A DNA stretch of 64,000 bases. Origin: Rhineura floridana (lineage: Eukaryota; Chordata; Lepidosauria; Squamata; Rhineuridae). Below are positions 47,504-57,765 of the stretch, one piece after another. The translations under genes and the position numbers were made by a program. Where the stretch lies: assembly GCF_030035675.1 (NCBI RefSeq), contig NC_084497.1:30640437-30704436 (forward strand). Direction: 5' to 3'. The notes beneath the pieces were generated by a model. The model ran no database searches, had not been told where the DNA came from, and was given only the letters and a program-made list of their open reading frames with translations. Within the stretch, counting starts at the first letter, position 1. The number at the start of each line of letters is the position of its first letter.

Positions 47504-50500
47504 CTGCAGGGGAGCAAAGAGAGGAGAAGCCCGTCTAGCGCAGGTGAGGCTGGCCCAGGTGAGCCCTTCCAGGAGGGCAGGAAGGCAAACTGCCCCCCCA
47601 GTGACGGAGCTTGCCTCAAGTAACTAATAAGCAGTGGTGGTTACCTCTGTGCATTGAGGTTCTGTTTTACACAGCAGGGCTTAAAATACCCTCTTTAAAA
47701 GCCACTGCCCGTCACCGTGCCTTCCACATGTCAGGTTGCTCCCTCTGTTAAAAAACCAACCAACCAAAAAACCTTCCTGGCGCTGTCTTGCCAAGTTTCT
47801 TGGCATAGTGCAAAGTAGGCTATCTTGGGAAAGTATAAATGATTGGGGGTTGCCTCTCTGCTTACCTCTGAGCAGCTCTTCATGGGCACAGATGGTGCGG
47901 ACACAGATCTCCTTATTGATCACGTAAACCCGACGGAGGCTAGGAGCACAAAGGGGGAGGGTTGGAAAAAGAAAAGCCCCCATCAGATTCTTGCCGTGGG
48001 GGCTTCAGCTGCCTTCCTCCTCCACCCCTCTGACCTTTTCGTACCGTTTTTCTATGCGAGAGTGTATTCCAGAATTTGGTGAAGCTTGAATTAACATGAA
48101 GGTTTGACCCACTAACTTACTATAGAGCTATATCAGTGAGCAATGCTCTCCTTTCACGAGGGCCAAGATCCTTCTGCCACATTTACTTTTGCACAGGCCC
48201 CATTCAGCAAAAGGTTCTCAACAGTGTGTTAAGAATTGACAGGTAAAAGTTTTATTGCTTGCAGTGATAAGCAGGAGGGGTGGGCAGTGGTTGTTGCTCT
48301 GTGCTTCCAGAGAGATGGGGGAGGAGAAAACTTCCTCACTTTTTAATTTTTAATTTATTTATTTTAATAGTGCTGTTCTGCTATTGATAAAAGAGCACTG
48401 GCCTGTTAAGGGCTCTGAAGCAGTATAAGTGGTGATGGTGATGATTCATACGCAGCTCAATGATATCAAGCCAGAATGTAGGCTGCTAGTGGCTCTCAAG
48501 GATCTTGGGGGGGGGAGGGAGACACTTGAGAGAGACAGAGAGAGACTACTGTATGTGTATCTGTAAGGCATGATCCAAGGAGTCTTTGTGTGCAGCAGAG
48601 GTTGCTCTAGAAATTGCCCTCCATACTGTGGGAGTAGAGCAGGGATGGTTTGGGCCCCCTATGCCCCCTCCATAGTTTCTTGAACTCTGCCTGCCTGCCT
48701 GCTAAGCTAAGCTAAGCTTCAGGGAAGATGGAGTCCAACAAGACCTGGAAGGGCCCCAGCAAGTCCCTACCCCTGCTGGACCCACAAGTCAATAACCTCT
48801 GGCTTTAAACTTGATCCATCCTCCTGTGCAGACCTCAGGTGCGGGAGCCCAGACAAGCTCCTCTGAGAAAGACACAGTTTGTAGGCACCAGTGGCTGCTT
48901 ACCTATAGAAGCAGATTTCATTCAGGCACTGCTTGCAAGGCTTGTGGACAGAGTAGAGCCTAGTGCAGGGATACTGCTCCTCCTGGCAGTCTGAGAAAGG
49001 ACAAGAGGAGGAAGGGGAGTTACAGCCAGTACAACCACCTCCATCATGCATGGGTGTGTGAAAGAGAGATTTGTGTACAGCCTGTACAGGGGGCTGAGGT
49101 TGTGTTGGATGATGCCAGAATCTACAGGCCAAAGCGTTGACATGGCTCTGTGTTCAACTCTTAGCTTTGGCATGGAGGTTGGTGCAGGGTGGGTGGCAGT
49201 AAGTGGCAGGCCCAGCTTCAGTCTCGCCCTCTGCCAGCCCCCGCCAATGGGAAGAAACAAGGCCACTTTCATTCACCAACAATTGGAGGTGGTATTACAC
49301 TTCTGTAAGACCTATTCGGAAAAACAAAGTTCTATACTGCTTTTGAGAGCCAGTGTGGCGTAGTGGTTAAGGTGCTGGACTCTGACCTGGGAGACCAGGG
49401 TTCGAATCCCCACACAGCCATGAAGCTGTCACTGCCTGTCAGCCTCATGAAAACCCTCTTCAGAGGGCGCTAGAAGTCGGAATCGACTTGCAGGCAGGAC
49501 ATTTATATTTTTTAATACTGCTTTTCATTCCCAATAATTTCCAAGGTTGTTTACAAAAATAGTAAAAATATATCCAAGACAACAAGCCCCTAATAACAGC
49601 AACTGGAATAGGTAAATGTGGTTATCAGTGGCCAAAGAACACCTGGTCAAATAAGTATGTTCTTACCAATATTGGCAGAAGCATCCCACCCCCTCCCTGT
49701 CTCCTGAATTAGGAGGGCATTGGCACAATATTGGGGTTAAGAATAGGAACATGGATCATTACCAACGTCACAGCTTGCATACTAAATACCTTAATTAAAT
49801 GCCTCCCCCCAACCCAGATTTTATAGCCTAGTAGCCAGCTAGCCAAGTAGCTTACCAAGGGGCCCTGGTTCGGTGGGTTCTGTCTCAGGAATGTCTAGAA
49901 GAGGGAGTTGAAAAGGATTGTTATTGAACTTCAGGGCTCTTGTATTGGTCTTAACAAACAGCCTGGGAGGCAACACAGAAGTGTCTCCCTTGGAGAAACC
50001 GACTTCTGCAATGCCAGGCTGGGCTTCCGGCTGTTTTCTTTGACCCTAGCGTTGTTGATTTTAAAATATAAAAGCCAGACCACAGAGCCAGGAATGTCTG
50101 AACAGTTCAAAGCTGTATAATTGAAACAATTCCTGCAGGAGATGCCAGGGGAGACCCCAAAGCCAGACGAGGCTCCAGGTGTCCTTCTGGCCTCCGCTGC
50201 TGTTGTGCAATCTGCCTTCTTCCCCCTCCAAAGAAGAGCCCAAAGACGGGGGGCTTACCTGGGGTTGGGGCGGGAATGACTTCCTGCTGGGTCTGCTGTT
50301 GGGACTGGTACTGATACTGCTCCTCAGGGGGTTGTGGGGAGATGTCTGCTAAGGAGAGTGGAGGGGGGGACTCAGCTACATGCAGTCTTAGCCTAAGGCC
50401 CAGTGGACCCTCTTTGGGGGCTGGGGGTGGTAAGAAACCCACCCAAAGCAGTGCAAAAAGAAGGGGAAGAATGACTCACCATGACCAGCATAATCGTAAT

Positions 50501-51930
50501 AATCTTGACTTTCTGAAAAAAACAAGCAAAAAAGTGCACAGCTTAATTCTGCTGAGGCCATATTTGGAGCAGGGAATTTGAGGCGGCGGCGGCGGCACTA
50601 TGCCCACATTGCTGCTGGTTGAGGGTCAGGTGGAGCCTGTTGGGGCTCCAGAGGGAAAGAGATTTAAATCCACCCAGTTCTGTGAGTGCACAGTTGGTGG
50701 CAACCTTCATTGCGTTGCCTTAAATGGTGCAAGACACGAAGGGGCTCCCCTGTCTGCAGCGCCCTCACCTATTTCGTAAGGCACGTATGGTGTGTCGTGG
50801 TAGGCCGGATCCTCGATGTCATACTGTCCCTGAGCCAGGAGTGCTGCTGATTAAAAAAAAAAAGGGGGGGGAGCTCAGATGGGTTTCTGTCATGCCGAGG
50901 CTGCCTTTACTTCACACATCATGATAAATTAACTGGGCTGCATGCGGTGAGGACCTGCACCAGCAGCCGATCCCGGCTCCCAGCAGCCAGACCAAATGGC
51001 AAGATTCACCTGCCTCCCTTCAGGCATGCCTCCCCCTGGGTTTCCACGCTCTTTGAGGCCTGTGGGCCTGGCACTGGGCTCACCCACCCACCCCCCAGTC
51101 TACAGGAGTAAGTTCAGGTGTATAATGTGGAAATGGCTTTTAAGGACTTGAGGCATTAAATGCATACAAAGGTCTAGTTGTGTGGCCAGCTGCTTCTCTC
51201 ACGAATTCCTATTTCAGTCGCTTAGCTCCTTGCCTGACCCTGTCCTAAAACATAAACCAGGTCGCAACCCAATTTCCAGCCATGCCGCCTCCAGGCAATC
51301 TCGAGCATAAAGACCTGGCAGCGCTTGAGCTGGCACATAACCTTTTCCGGTCCAACGTTTACAAGCTCACGAGGGCACACGAAGACAGCCAGTCAACCAA
51401 ACCAGGCAGCCTTGTGCTGTTCCCTTGCCCACCCCTGGCCAGAGCCCACCTTCCCTAGGGGGCCATTCCTCCAGCACCTGTCCAGGGAGCGTGGCTTGTC
51501 CCCTTTGGGGCATCTGGTTGGCCACTGAGAACGGAGAGCTGCTGGGCTCTATGTGGCCCCTTGGCCTGATCTAACTTCAGGGCTGTTCTTGCCATGAGCC
51601 ACACGTTCCGCAAGAACTGCCCATTTGCACACATGCTGCTGCTCTCGGGTTAAGTGGGACCCAACTGAAGGCACCTCACCCACAGAGCCCTCAGTCTCGG
51701 AGCCGGCTTAGTAAATGGATTCGGCTGAAAGAACATCATCATCATCATCATCATTTCATACTTTTCAGGGGTGCCATTTAAAAGAGGTTCTAGGGGCTGG
51801 GCCCTGGCTCAAATGAAGAAATAAGACGATGTATTTAGCCTTCACTTTGAAATATACTGTGGTTGGTCCAATGGGGGGGCATCCACTTACCTGGCAGGCA
51901 GATGAGCAATAGACTCAGAACCCTTCTCAT
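47400..51930 (-). CDS. MFAP2: MFAP2 (MAGP-1), microfibril-associated protein 2
   Basis: Eight coding exons on the minus strand (51930-51891, 50846-50769, 50512-50480, 50348-50259, 49894-49856, 48990-48903, 47939-47866, 47503-47400) splice into 181 codons plus TGA. The protein opens with a signal peptide (MRRVLSLLLICLP, likely cut before QGQYD), then an acidic Tyr-rich stretch suited to tyrosine sulfation (DYYDY), a Gln-rich segment (YQSQQQTQQEV) that is a transglutaminase substrate in this family, and a matrix-binding C-terminal half with 13 cysteines, the same number as human. MFAP2 binds fibrillin and tropoelastin in elastic microfibrils. Human MFAP2 is 183 residues. All splice sites are GT-AG and phases agree. 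MFAP5 is excluded by the N-terminal half. It is transcribed towards CROCC and away from ATP13A2. Confidence 0.95.
47866..47939 (-). CDS. MFAP2: MFAP2 coding exon 7
   Basis: Encodes SLRRVYVINKEICVRTICA and HEELLR, nearly identical to human. Confidence 0.95.
47940..48902 (-). other. MFAP2: MFAP2 intron between coding exons 6 and 7
   Basis: 0.96 kb, with a weak LINE-tail-like AT-rich patch near 48340-48470. Nothing else supported. Confidence 0.5.
48903..48990 (-). CDS. MFAP2: MFAP2 coding exon 6, start of Cys-rich matrix domain
   Basis: Encodes DCQEEQYPCTRLYSVHKPC and KQCLNEICFY. Phase 1 to 2. Confidence 0.95.
48991..49855 (-). other. MFAP2: MFAP2 intron between coding exons 5 and 6
   Basis: Contains the complete SINE at 49345-49514, inserted next to an AT-rich antisense LINE-like stretch (49515-49700). 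Confidence 0.6.
49345..49514 (+). mobile_element. Complete tRNA-derived SINE with 11-bp target-site duplication
   Basis: Flanked by ATACTGCTTTT at 49334-49344 and 49515-49525, exact direct repeats. RNA polymerase III boxes are intact: A box TGGCGTAGTGG (49356-49366) and B box GGTTCGAATCC (49399-49409). The 3' end, AGAAGTCGGAATCGACTTGCAGGCA, resembles the 3' tail of the LINE at 4550-5429 (read on its own strand AAGTCATAATCGACTTGAAGGCA), which points to that LINE type as its mobiliser. Perfect flanks and boxes suggest a fairly young copy. Confidence 0.88.
49856..49894 (-). CDS. MFAP2: MFAP2 coding exon 5 (39 bp)
   Basis: Encodes DIPETEPTEPGPL, matching the human TEPGPLD end. Donor GTAAGC. Confidence 0.93.
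50259..50348 (-). CDS. MFAP2: MFAP2 coding exon 4, Gln-rich
   Basis: Encodes ADISPQPPEEQYQYQSQQQ and VIPAPTP. Donor GTAAGC. Confidence 0.94.
50480..50512 (-). CDS. MFAP2: MFAP2 coding exon 3 (33 bp micro-exon)
   Basis: Encodes ESQDYYDYAGH, the acidic sulfation-prone segment. Donor GTGAGT. Confidence 0.92.
50581..50595 (+). repeat. Short (GGC)n run
   Basis: GGCGGCGGCGGCGGC inside an MFAP2 intron. Confidence 0.7.
50769..50846 (-). CDS. MFAP2: MFAP2 coding exon 2
   Basis: Encodes AALLAQGQYDIEDPAYH through VPYEI. The acceptor is TCAGCAG, so splicing three bases later would drop one Ala. Donor GTGAGG. Confidence 0.92.
   Translation of the reverse strand, partial: QHSWLRDSMTSRIRPTTTHHTCLTK
50847..51890 (-). 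other. MFAP2: MFAP2 intron after the signal-peptide exon
   Basis: 1.0 kb. Includes an (ATC)n run at about 51731-51754. No other feature recognised. Confidence 0.55.
51731..51754 (+). repeat. (CAT)n microsatellite
   Basis: About seven CAT units, uninterrupted. Confidence 0.9.
51891..51930 (-). CDS. MFAP2: MFAP2 first coding exon, signal peptide
   Basis: ATG at 51930-51928. Encodes MRRVLSLLLICLP, donor GTAAGT, phase 1. The exon probably begins at 51970, after the acceptor CCACCCTCAG, with 40 bp of 5'UTR. Confidence 0.9.
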
Positions 51931-52360
51931 TCTCAGTCTGGGGCAATCCTGCTGGGTGCTCAAGAGGGATCTGAGGGTGGCGGTGGGGTGGGGAGTGATA
52001 ACAACGCAGTGAGGAAGGGAAGACCCTTGTGCCCTGCAAAGACTAAGCAGCACAGATTGGCTTTAAAACATGGCTGGTTGGCTGGCATTGGCTGTATTAT
52101 TCTCTTTATCCTATCTGTCAGTATGGGATATATTGTCTGTATTTACATTTAATCTAGTTTTATATTGTAATATGTCATATATGACTTATTTTGGTATTTA
52201 TTTTATTGGCATGCAAGGTAGAAGCTATTCATATCTATGCAAAAACACACTTCCAAGAGGATGATCTACACATTGAGGATTCTTCCCTACCTGAAAGAAA
52301 GAGGAGGTTTACTATACACAGCAAAGGATCCCTTGGCTAGTTGGGCTACAGCTTCATCCC

Positions 52361-52400
52361 TCTCTCTCTCTCTCTCTTTCTCTTTCACACACACACCCTC
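52361..52400 (+). repeat. (TC)n microsatellite
   Basis: About 40 bp of CT repeats followed by CACACACAC, within the probable first MFAP2 intron. Confidence 0.92.
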
Positions 52401-52448
52401 CCTCCCTCTTTGGCAGCTGCTTAGATCGGATTGGAAAGCAGAAGGTAC

Positions 52449-52545
52449 CTGTCCTTCCCTCTGAAGAAACTCTTAAATAGTTCTGCATAATTTGCAAGGC
52501 TGCTGGTGTTGATCCGGAGTCCCTTCACAGAGATAACAGAGCTGT
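52449..52545 (-). other. MFAP2: Probable MFAP2 5'UTR exon
   Basis: Read on the minus strand, a TATA box lies about 30 bp before 52545 and a clean donor, GACAG|GTACCT, follows at 52449/52448. No ATG opens a long frame. The next acceptor in the same direction (at 51971-51972) leads into the signal-peptide exon. Inferred; no transcript evidence. Confidence 0.5.
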
Positions 52546-52571
52546 CCCAATGGCATGGGATCCCCTTGGAG

Positions 52572-52579
52572 CTTTTATA
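52572..52579 (-). promoter_or_regulatory. MFAP2: TATA box (TATAAAAG), probable MFAP2 promoter
   Basis: On the minus strand TCTTATAAAAGCTCC is an ideal TATA element placed upstream of the putative 5'UTR exon. Confidence 0.5.
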
Positions 52580-52599
52580 AGAGGCCCTTGGAGTAGTCT

Positions 52600-55560
52600 C
52601 AGCATGAAGGAAGTCAGATGTGTTGTTCAGCCGCCCAGTGGCTGTTTTCCTATGCTACAACATCCACCTCCAGCAAGGCCAGTGTGGTTTGTGGTACCAA
52701 CTGGGGTGGGGGAACCTACCAAATGTTCAGTGTTCTCAGTTTAACAAGCGACACAAAACTGGAGCAGCTGCTAAAAGCAGGATTAGGTAACCTTTTCTCT
52801 GTTGGGGGGGTGATCTGTCAGGGAGGACCACATGTTAACTGTAGAGGAAACCAAAGGTGGGTTCAGCCACCCCTTCCTCCCCAGAGCATTACTTTCCTTT
52901 GCCCAGAAGACTGAACTGAGCACTTGAAGAGGACTTTTTACGCAAGGCCAAGAGCTGCATTAAACCAGAGGGGGGGCTGCCCATCCCTGATAAAAGGGTC
53001 AGCCACGACACTGGCTTTATGCACTGAGGATCCTCCACAATTTCTCAGTCTGGAATGAGTACTTGCTTATTGCTGTGAATGTGAGGTGCACATCAAGTCC
53101 ATTCGGAGAAACCACATTTAAGCAGATGGCTAGCTCAGCTATAAAGTCTTGCATACAGACCTTGGAAGACATTCCTAAGAAAATGTAGCATGTAGGTGGC
53201 TGAAATCGATAGTTCAGTTTCCAAAACAGTCTCTGAATGCTTACCCTGCACGAATTCTAAATAACAGAATCTCCTAAACCTTTACAGCTTCTTAGCTGTT
53301 GCCATCATAATTTCTTAGTGTACTGGGTACAACAGGCAGAGACTTCAGTGCCTAACCTGACCACCTTCTAATGACATCCTGTGAAACCCTTCTTTATTTT
53401 TAATTGTTTGATTTCTCCATGCGTGAACAGGCATCCATCGTTGCCCTACATTACAGGAGCAGGAGGGAAAACATACTATTTTCCTTTCCTGCCTGGGTCC
53501 TCCAAAGCCACCGACGTGATCCTTTCCAGACATTAAAATAGATCCCCAGGTGCCCTTAGCGAAGAGACTTGGCCTGGATCCCATCCTGTGTATGATGAAA
53601 GTTTCCTGGAACGCTTCCCCCTCCAACACACAACATCTGCAGAAGTCATTTAAGACTCTTGCCCTGAATGCCAGTGGCATGCCAGCGCAATCCGTTACAT
53701 GGCTGGGCTTCTGAAACAGCAGCTAACAGCATCTCCCCCCCCCATACACACACTCAAACGAGAGAGAGAGAGAGAGAGAGAGAAGTGCTTCCTTCATTTA
53801 GCTTGCTGTGCATCCATATTGCAATTTTTTGTTCACCTAGGCATTTTATTATTGTATATGTTTCATCTGTTTATTTTGTTTTAATTGATTGTACACTGCC
53901 TTCAAAATCTAAATAGAATGAAGAGCAAAGTTTTAAACAAAACCCCAACACCTCTTTTCATAGGAAATCAACCTGTGGTCAGCAATCAAGGGGTTGGGGA
54001 GGAGGGGAAGAGAACAGAATTAGGCATACAATAATTGTAGAGTCAGGAACTTATTTTTAAAAGTGTTCAATTTGGCTTGTAGATCAGGCTGGCTCCGATT
54101 ACATGGTGGTGAGCGAGAGGCCCTTTGCGCAGAGAAGTGATGCATGTGCACCAGGGGCACTACAAGGTATGGGAGTTGAGCCCTCTCTTTTCCTTAAAGA
54201 CTGCTACCAAGAGCCCCCCCCCCAGTCTCTAGTCAGGAAAGTATAGTCCCTCCCTCCCCACCCTCCTGGAAGGCCCACCCCACTGCAATGATGCTCTTGG
54301 CCAAATATGTTGAAATGGTGAGAGACTAAAGGCCCTCAGTGCCCAAGATGTGGGAGGGTAACACTTTTAGGGAAACCAGATGTTTTTGCACGACATCTGG
54401 GAACAATCAGTTAGCTCCTGGAAAGAGAAGAACGCCCCAGAAGCCTCTTGAAACCCCACCTTCCAAAATAAGCCCCCTCCTCCAAATGCCAAGACCAGAG
54501 AACAAAAGGGAGCAACCTCCCCCCCACACAAGGATTTTTGGCCTCTATCCAAAATGTTAACATTGCAGACATTGATCAGCAGTGTCCTTTCCCCCAACAT
54601 GCACATACATACCCATAAAGGCTTCTATAGGGTCCCTTTTCCAAGAAGAGAAACACGACCCCCTCCTCCCTCCCCCCAGCCAAAATTCCAGGCATCATGA
54701 AATGGAAAGGGGGGGCTCAACATCTGTAAGGCCAACCCGCTCGCTGAACTGTTGAATTCACACTGAACAGAAAATACTGTCCTTAAATTCACTAACTTTT
54801 TAAAATCAACTTTTCCAACAGTTTTTCCTCCATTTCTTTAAAAAAACACCTTTTTTAAAGTGCAATTTGTTATTTCAAAAATAGTTAGCTAAGGACCACT
54901 TTCAACCACCATCACTGTAGATTGAAAAGCTGCAATTAAGATAACAAAATGAATCCTGCCGTTCTGAAAGTCACAATAGATTGCCCCTCCCCCTTACTTC
55001 TTCCCTGCCATTTACTTTTTTTGGGGGGGAGGCTGATCCTGAATGAAGCCCAAACGGACCCTGTACAATTGCCCCCCATTCTTACTTCCTCATTAAATTC
55101 TGGAACTCTAAAGAGAAAAATCCAAACCACCCCTGAATGGCACAAAACCTCTGCCCACACAGACCCAACAATTGTGAAGGTCTCCTCCTCTTCAGTGTCC
55201 TTCTCTGCAGTTGTCCCAGAGCTAGGATCTCTTCTGCCCGCTTTCAAAAGAGGCCAAAAAGAAGTCTGGCTTCCAATGCAGATGCTCCTCTGGGTCCTAA
55301 TGCTACCTGCTTTTAAAAGGTTGAACTTCCCAAACATACCCCCACAATTATAACTGGAGGCATCCTTGCTTCTTACACCTGAGGGAAGACAGACAAGGCT
55401 AAGATTTCCCATCTTTGCATGAACTCAGCTCAGGCAGTTCTGTGGGAGTCACTCCTCTGGGCTCCTTTAAAGAGGCAGAACAGGGCCGCACTGAAACCAG
55501 AGACACACCTCAAGAAGGTGTGATGGGGAGGGAGTAAAACTGCTAGGTCTCATACAGGAG
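52600..55560. other. MFAP2-ATP13A2 intergenic, left half
   Basis: A (GA)n microsatellite at 53758-53783 and a LINE-tail-like AT-rich stretch near 53830-53930. The rest shows no coding signature. A minus-strand frame at 53345-53680 has no recognisable protein features. Confidence 0.5.
53758..53783 (+). repeat. (GA)n microsatellite
   Basis: About 26 bp of GA repeats. Confidence 0.93.
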
Positions 55561-55567
55561 GGGTGCA

Positions 55568-55785
55568 TTTATTACGTTTATACCCCGCCTTTCTTTTTCA
55601 GGAAGCCTGAGGCGGATTTACACATGGTTCTCAGGCTGTGGTCTGAAGGCACATAAGGGCAGCTCCATGCTGAAGCTACGCAGGGTCAGGTGTGGTCAGT
55701 GCCTGGATGGGATATGTAAATCCGCCTTGGGTTTCATGAAAAAGAAAGGCGGGGTATAAATGTAATAAATAAATAAGTAAAACGA
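55568..55785 (+). mobile_element. 5S-rRNA-derived SINE fragment with its tail also present inverted upstream
   Basis: The segment 55669-55711 (TGAAGCTACGCAGGGTCAGG and CAGTGCCTGGATGGGA) follows the 3' half of vertebrate 5S rRNA (GGAAGCTAAGCAGGGTC...CTTGGATGGGA). It runs into a tail, GTAAATCCGCC...GGCGGGGTATAAATGTAATAAA (55716-55769). The same 54-bp tail occurs in inverted orientation at 55568-55621 with only a few differences. Confidence 0.68.
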
Positions 55786-55789
55786 CTCA

Positions 55790-57029
55790 AGCACACCCAG
55801 CAGTGCATGGATGCAACCTGAACTGCGCTGGGAAGGCAGCTGGCCTGGTTCAGGGCCGTGAAACAGTCAGAGGGGCAGCAGGCAGTCTCTTTTGTGGGTG
55901 GAGCCATTGGGCCACCCCTTGTTGAATTTAATTTCTCCCAGCATAAACTGTAGTGCAGTTTGGGAATGAGTGTTTTAAAGCTGAATGTGTGCGCATGTGC
56001 GGATTAATTTCCACGTAAAGAGTCTGCATGAAAAAGGCAAAGCATCCCCCCCCAAACACACACATATTCTGGTGGAAATAAGTGATGACTGAATTGTCTA
56101 TGGTTTCAAGGCAGTCAGTGACATGCTGCCCTGGGCTCCTTTTGGGAGGAAGGGTGGGATATAAATGCAATCAATCAAAATGTGCTGATAGGCTCTTCTG
56201 ATCCACACATCCCAGAACTTTATCCTAAGAATTCATTAAACAGATTCTTGGGCTGAGCAAGAATGCCTTAATTGTGTGTGTGTGTGTGGATGTTCTCTCT
56301 GGGAGAGGAGCTGTGGTATGGGACAACTTTGAGGCCCAGAGGCACAATTTGTGCACTAATCCAGAGTCTAGAGATTCTCTCAGGGCAAGCTGTTGCCCCA
56401 GGACAATCTCTACTTACAGGACTTGACATCTCTGAACAGGGGTCATTCAAACTTTCATGGCAACAGACTGACAGCCACTACAAAGCATTTGCAAAGTTGC
56501 CTCTGGATAACCCTTTTCCCCCATGATGCAAAGTCTCTTTGCATCACCTTTACCAAGAAACCCACAAGCCTAACCCCTTCTGCCTCCTCTGCCCTTTGCA
56601 AGCAAGTATGAATATTATTAGCTTTATTATTAGTACCTCCAATTTGCATGAGAGCAAAGCCTGCATTAAGAACAAAGGAACAGATAAGAGTACAAGATCC
56701 AACAAGAGTCAGCTTCAGTATCCTGCCAAGCAGCTTCAAGGTGAAGCATTCCCAGAGTACAAGTTTTCTTTAAGTACCCAATGCATAATTAACCACTGGG
56801 ATGCCCCACTACAAGGTGCCGCTGGTGGTGGAGACAAGGACAGGCCTTTATGTGCAATATCAATTGGCTGTGACAGTCAGAGGACCAGTCTACCCCATAC
56901 TATGATGCTGGGGACAGACAAGAGAGGGCTGTTACCTTCCTGTTGCCCTTGCGGGCTGCCGGGAGGAATCTATCTGCTATAGCCAATGTCAGAAACAAGA
57001 AGCCGGACTATTTGGATGACCTGGACTGG
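55790..57029. other. MFAP2-ATP13A2 intergenic, middle
   Basis: Apart from the LINE tail at 56128-56180 and a (GT)n run at 56273-56288, nothing recognised. Confidence 0.5.
56128..56180 (+). mobile_element. CR1/L2-like LINE 3' tail
   Basis: CTGCCCTGGGCTCCTTTTGGGAGGAAGGGTGGGATATAAATGCAATC, the cleanest copy of the tail family here. Confidence 0.68.
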
Positions 57030-57200
57030 CGCCAGCATCCCTCCTCACCTTGGCACAACTGCACAGGCTGCCCGTCTGTTTCTGGACACAGTTCAAGGTG
57101 CTGCTTCCTACCTTGAAAGCTCTGAATGGCTCAGGAGGACCCCAAACGCCTCTTTCTTCTATGACACAAAGAAGCCCAGACAATATATTAATCCGTGGAG
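57030..57200 (+). mobile_element. CR1/L2-like LINE coding fragment
   Basis: Translation in one frame gives HLAQLHRLPVCFWTQFKVLL and TLKALNG, the decayed C-terminal reverse-transcriptase block also seen at 18341-18736 and 41765. Confidence 0.6.
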
Positions 57201-57228
57201 GCCCTTCCCAGAGGTTCCCCCCAGCAGA

Positions 57229-57400
57229 GGAACATAGGCAGCCGCTTTATACAGACTCAGACCATCAGTCCCTCCAGCTCTTGACAGGAAGCATCTCTCC
57301 AGGTTACAGGCAGGGAGATGCTGTCGGAGAGCGAACCTGGGATTTCTGGAGCTACAGTGCCTGCGGCCCATCAGCCTGCTTTGAAGTGGGGTGGTAGGCA
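57229..57400 (-). mobile_element. tRNA-derived SINE fragment, antisense
   Basis: ACATAGGCAGCCGCTTTATACAGACTCAGACCATCAGTCC is the complement of the 3' end of the family at 63440-63600. GCGAACCTGGGATT is a weak B-box trace. Confidence 0.55.
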
Positions 57401-57759
57401 GGCAGGGAAAGGCCCTCTGCAGGTAGTGGTGGCCCCCGTTGTGGAGTATGGCACCCCAGGAAGGCTCGCCTGGCCCAGAGCCAGCGGGCACCACAGAGTG
57501 GCTCCTTTCTTGCTTGGGCCTCTTGGCGACGGCGTTGAGGTCCTTCACTCTGGAGTTGTATTTGCTTTTTCCAGCTTTATAACTGAATTCCCTGTTAGCA
57601 TTATAAAGCAGCTGCTGCTTTTAAACATTATCCACGTTCCTACACTTTCAAGGCTAGTTTTAAATTGTAAGCTGCTCTCTGAAAGCCTGTAGACTAATCC
57701 TAAAGTAGAATATAAATATCTCTTAAAAGTAAGAATAAGATTGTCAAGAAAATATCATG

Positions 57760-57765
57760 TTTATT
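57760..57765 (-). terminator. ATP13A2: Candidate poly(A) signal AATAAA, ATP13A2
   Basis: On the minus strand CACAATAAACATG is the first AATAAA after the ATP13A2 stop, about 1.3 kb downstream. A nearer variant signal is possible. Confidence 0.4.

Noticed and set aside
49345-49425. Possible tRNA gene from good A and B boxes
   Set aside because: Direct duplications and the LINE-like tail show it is a SINE head, not a functional tRNA gene.
53345-53680. Minus-strand frame of 111 codons in the intergenic region
   Set aside because: No recognisable domain, no flanking splice or promoter signals, and composition like its surroundings.
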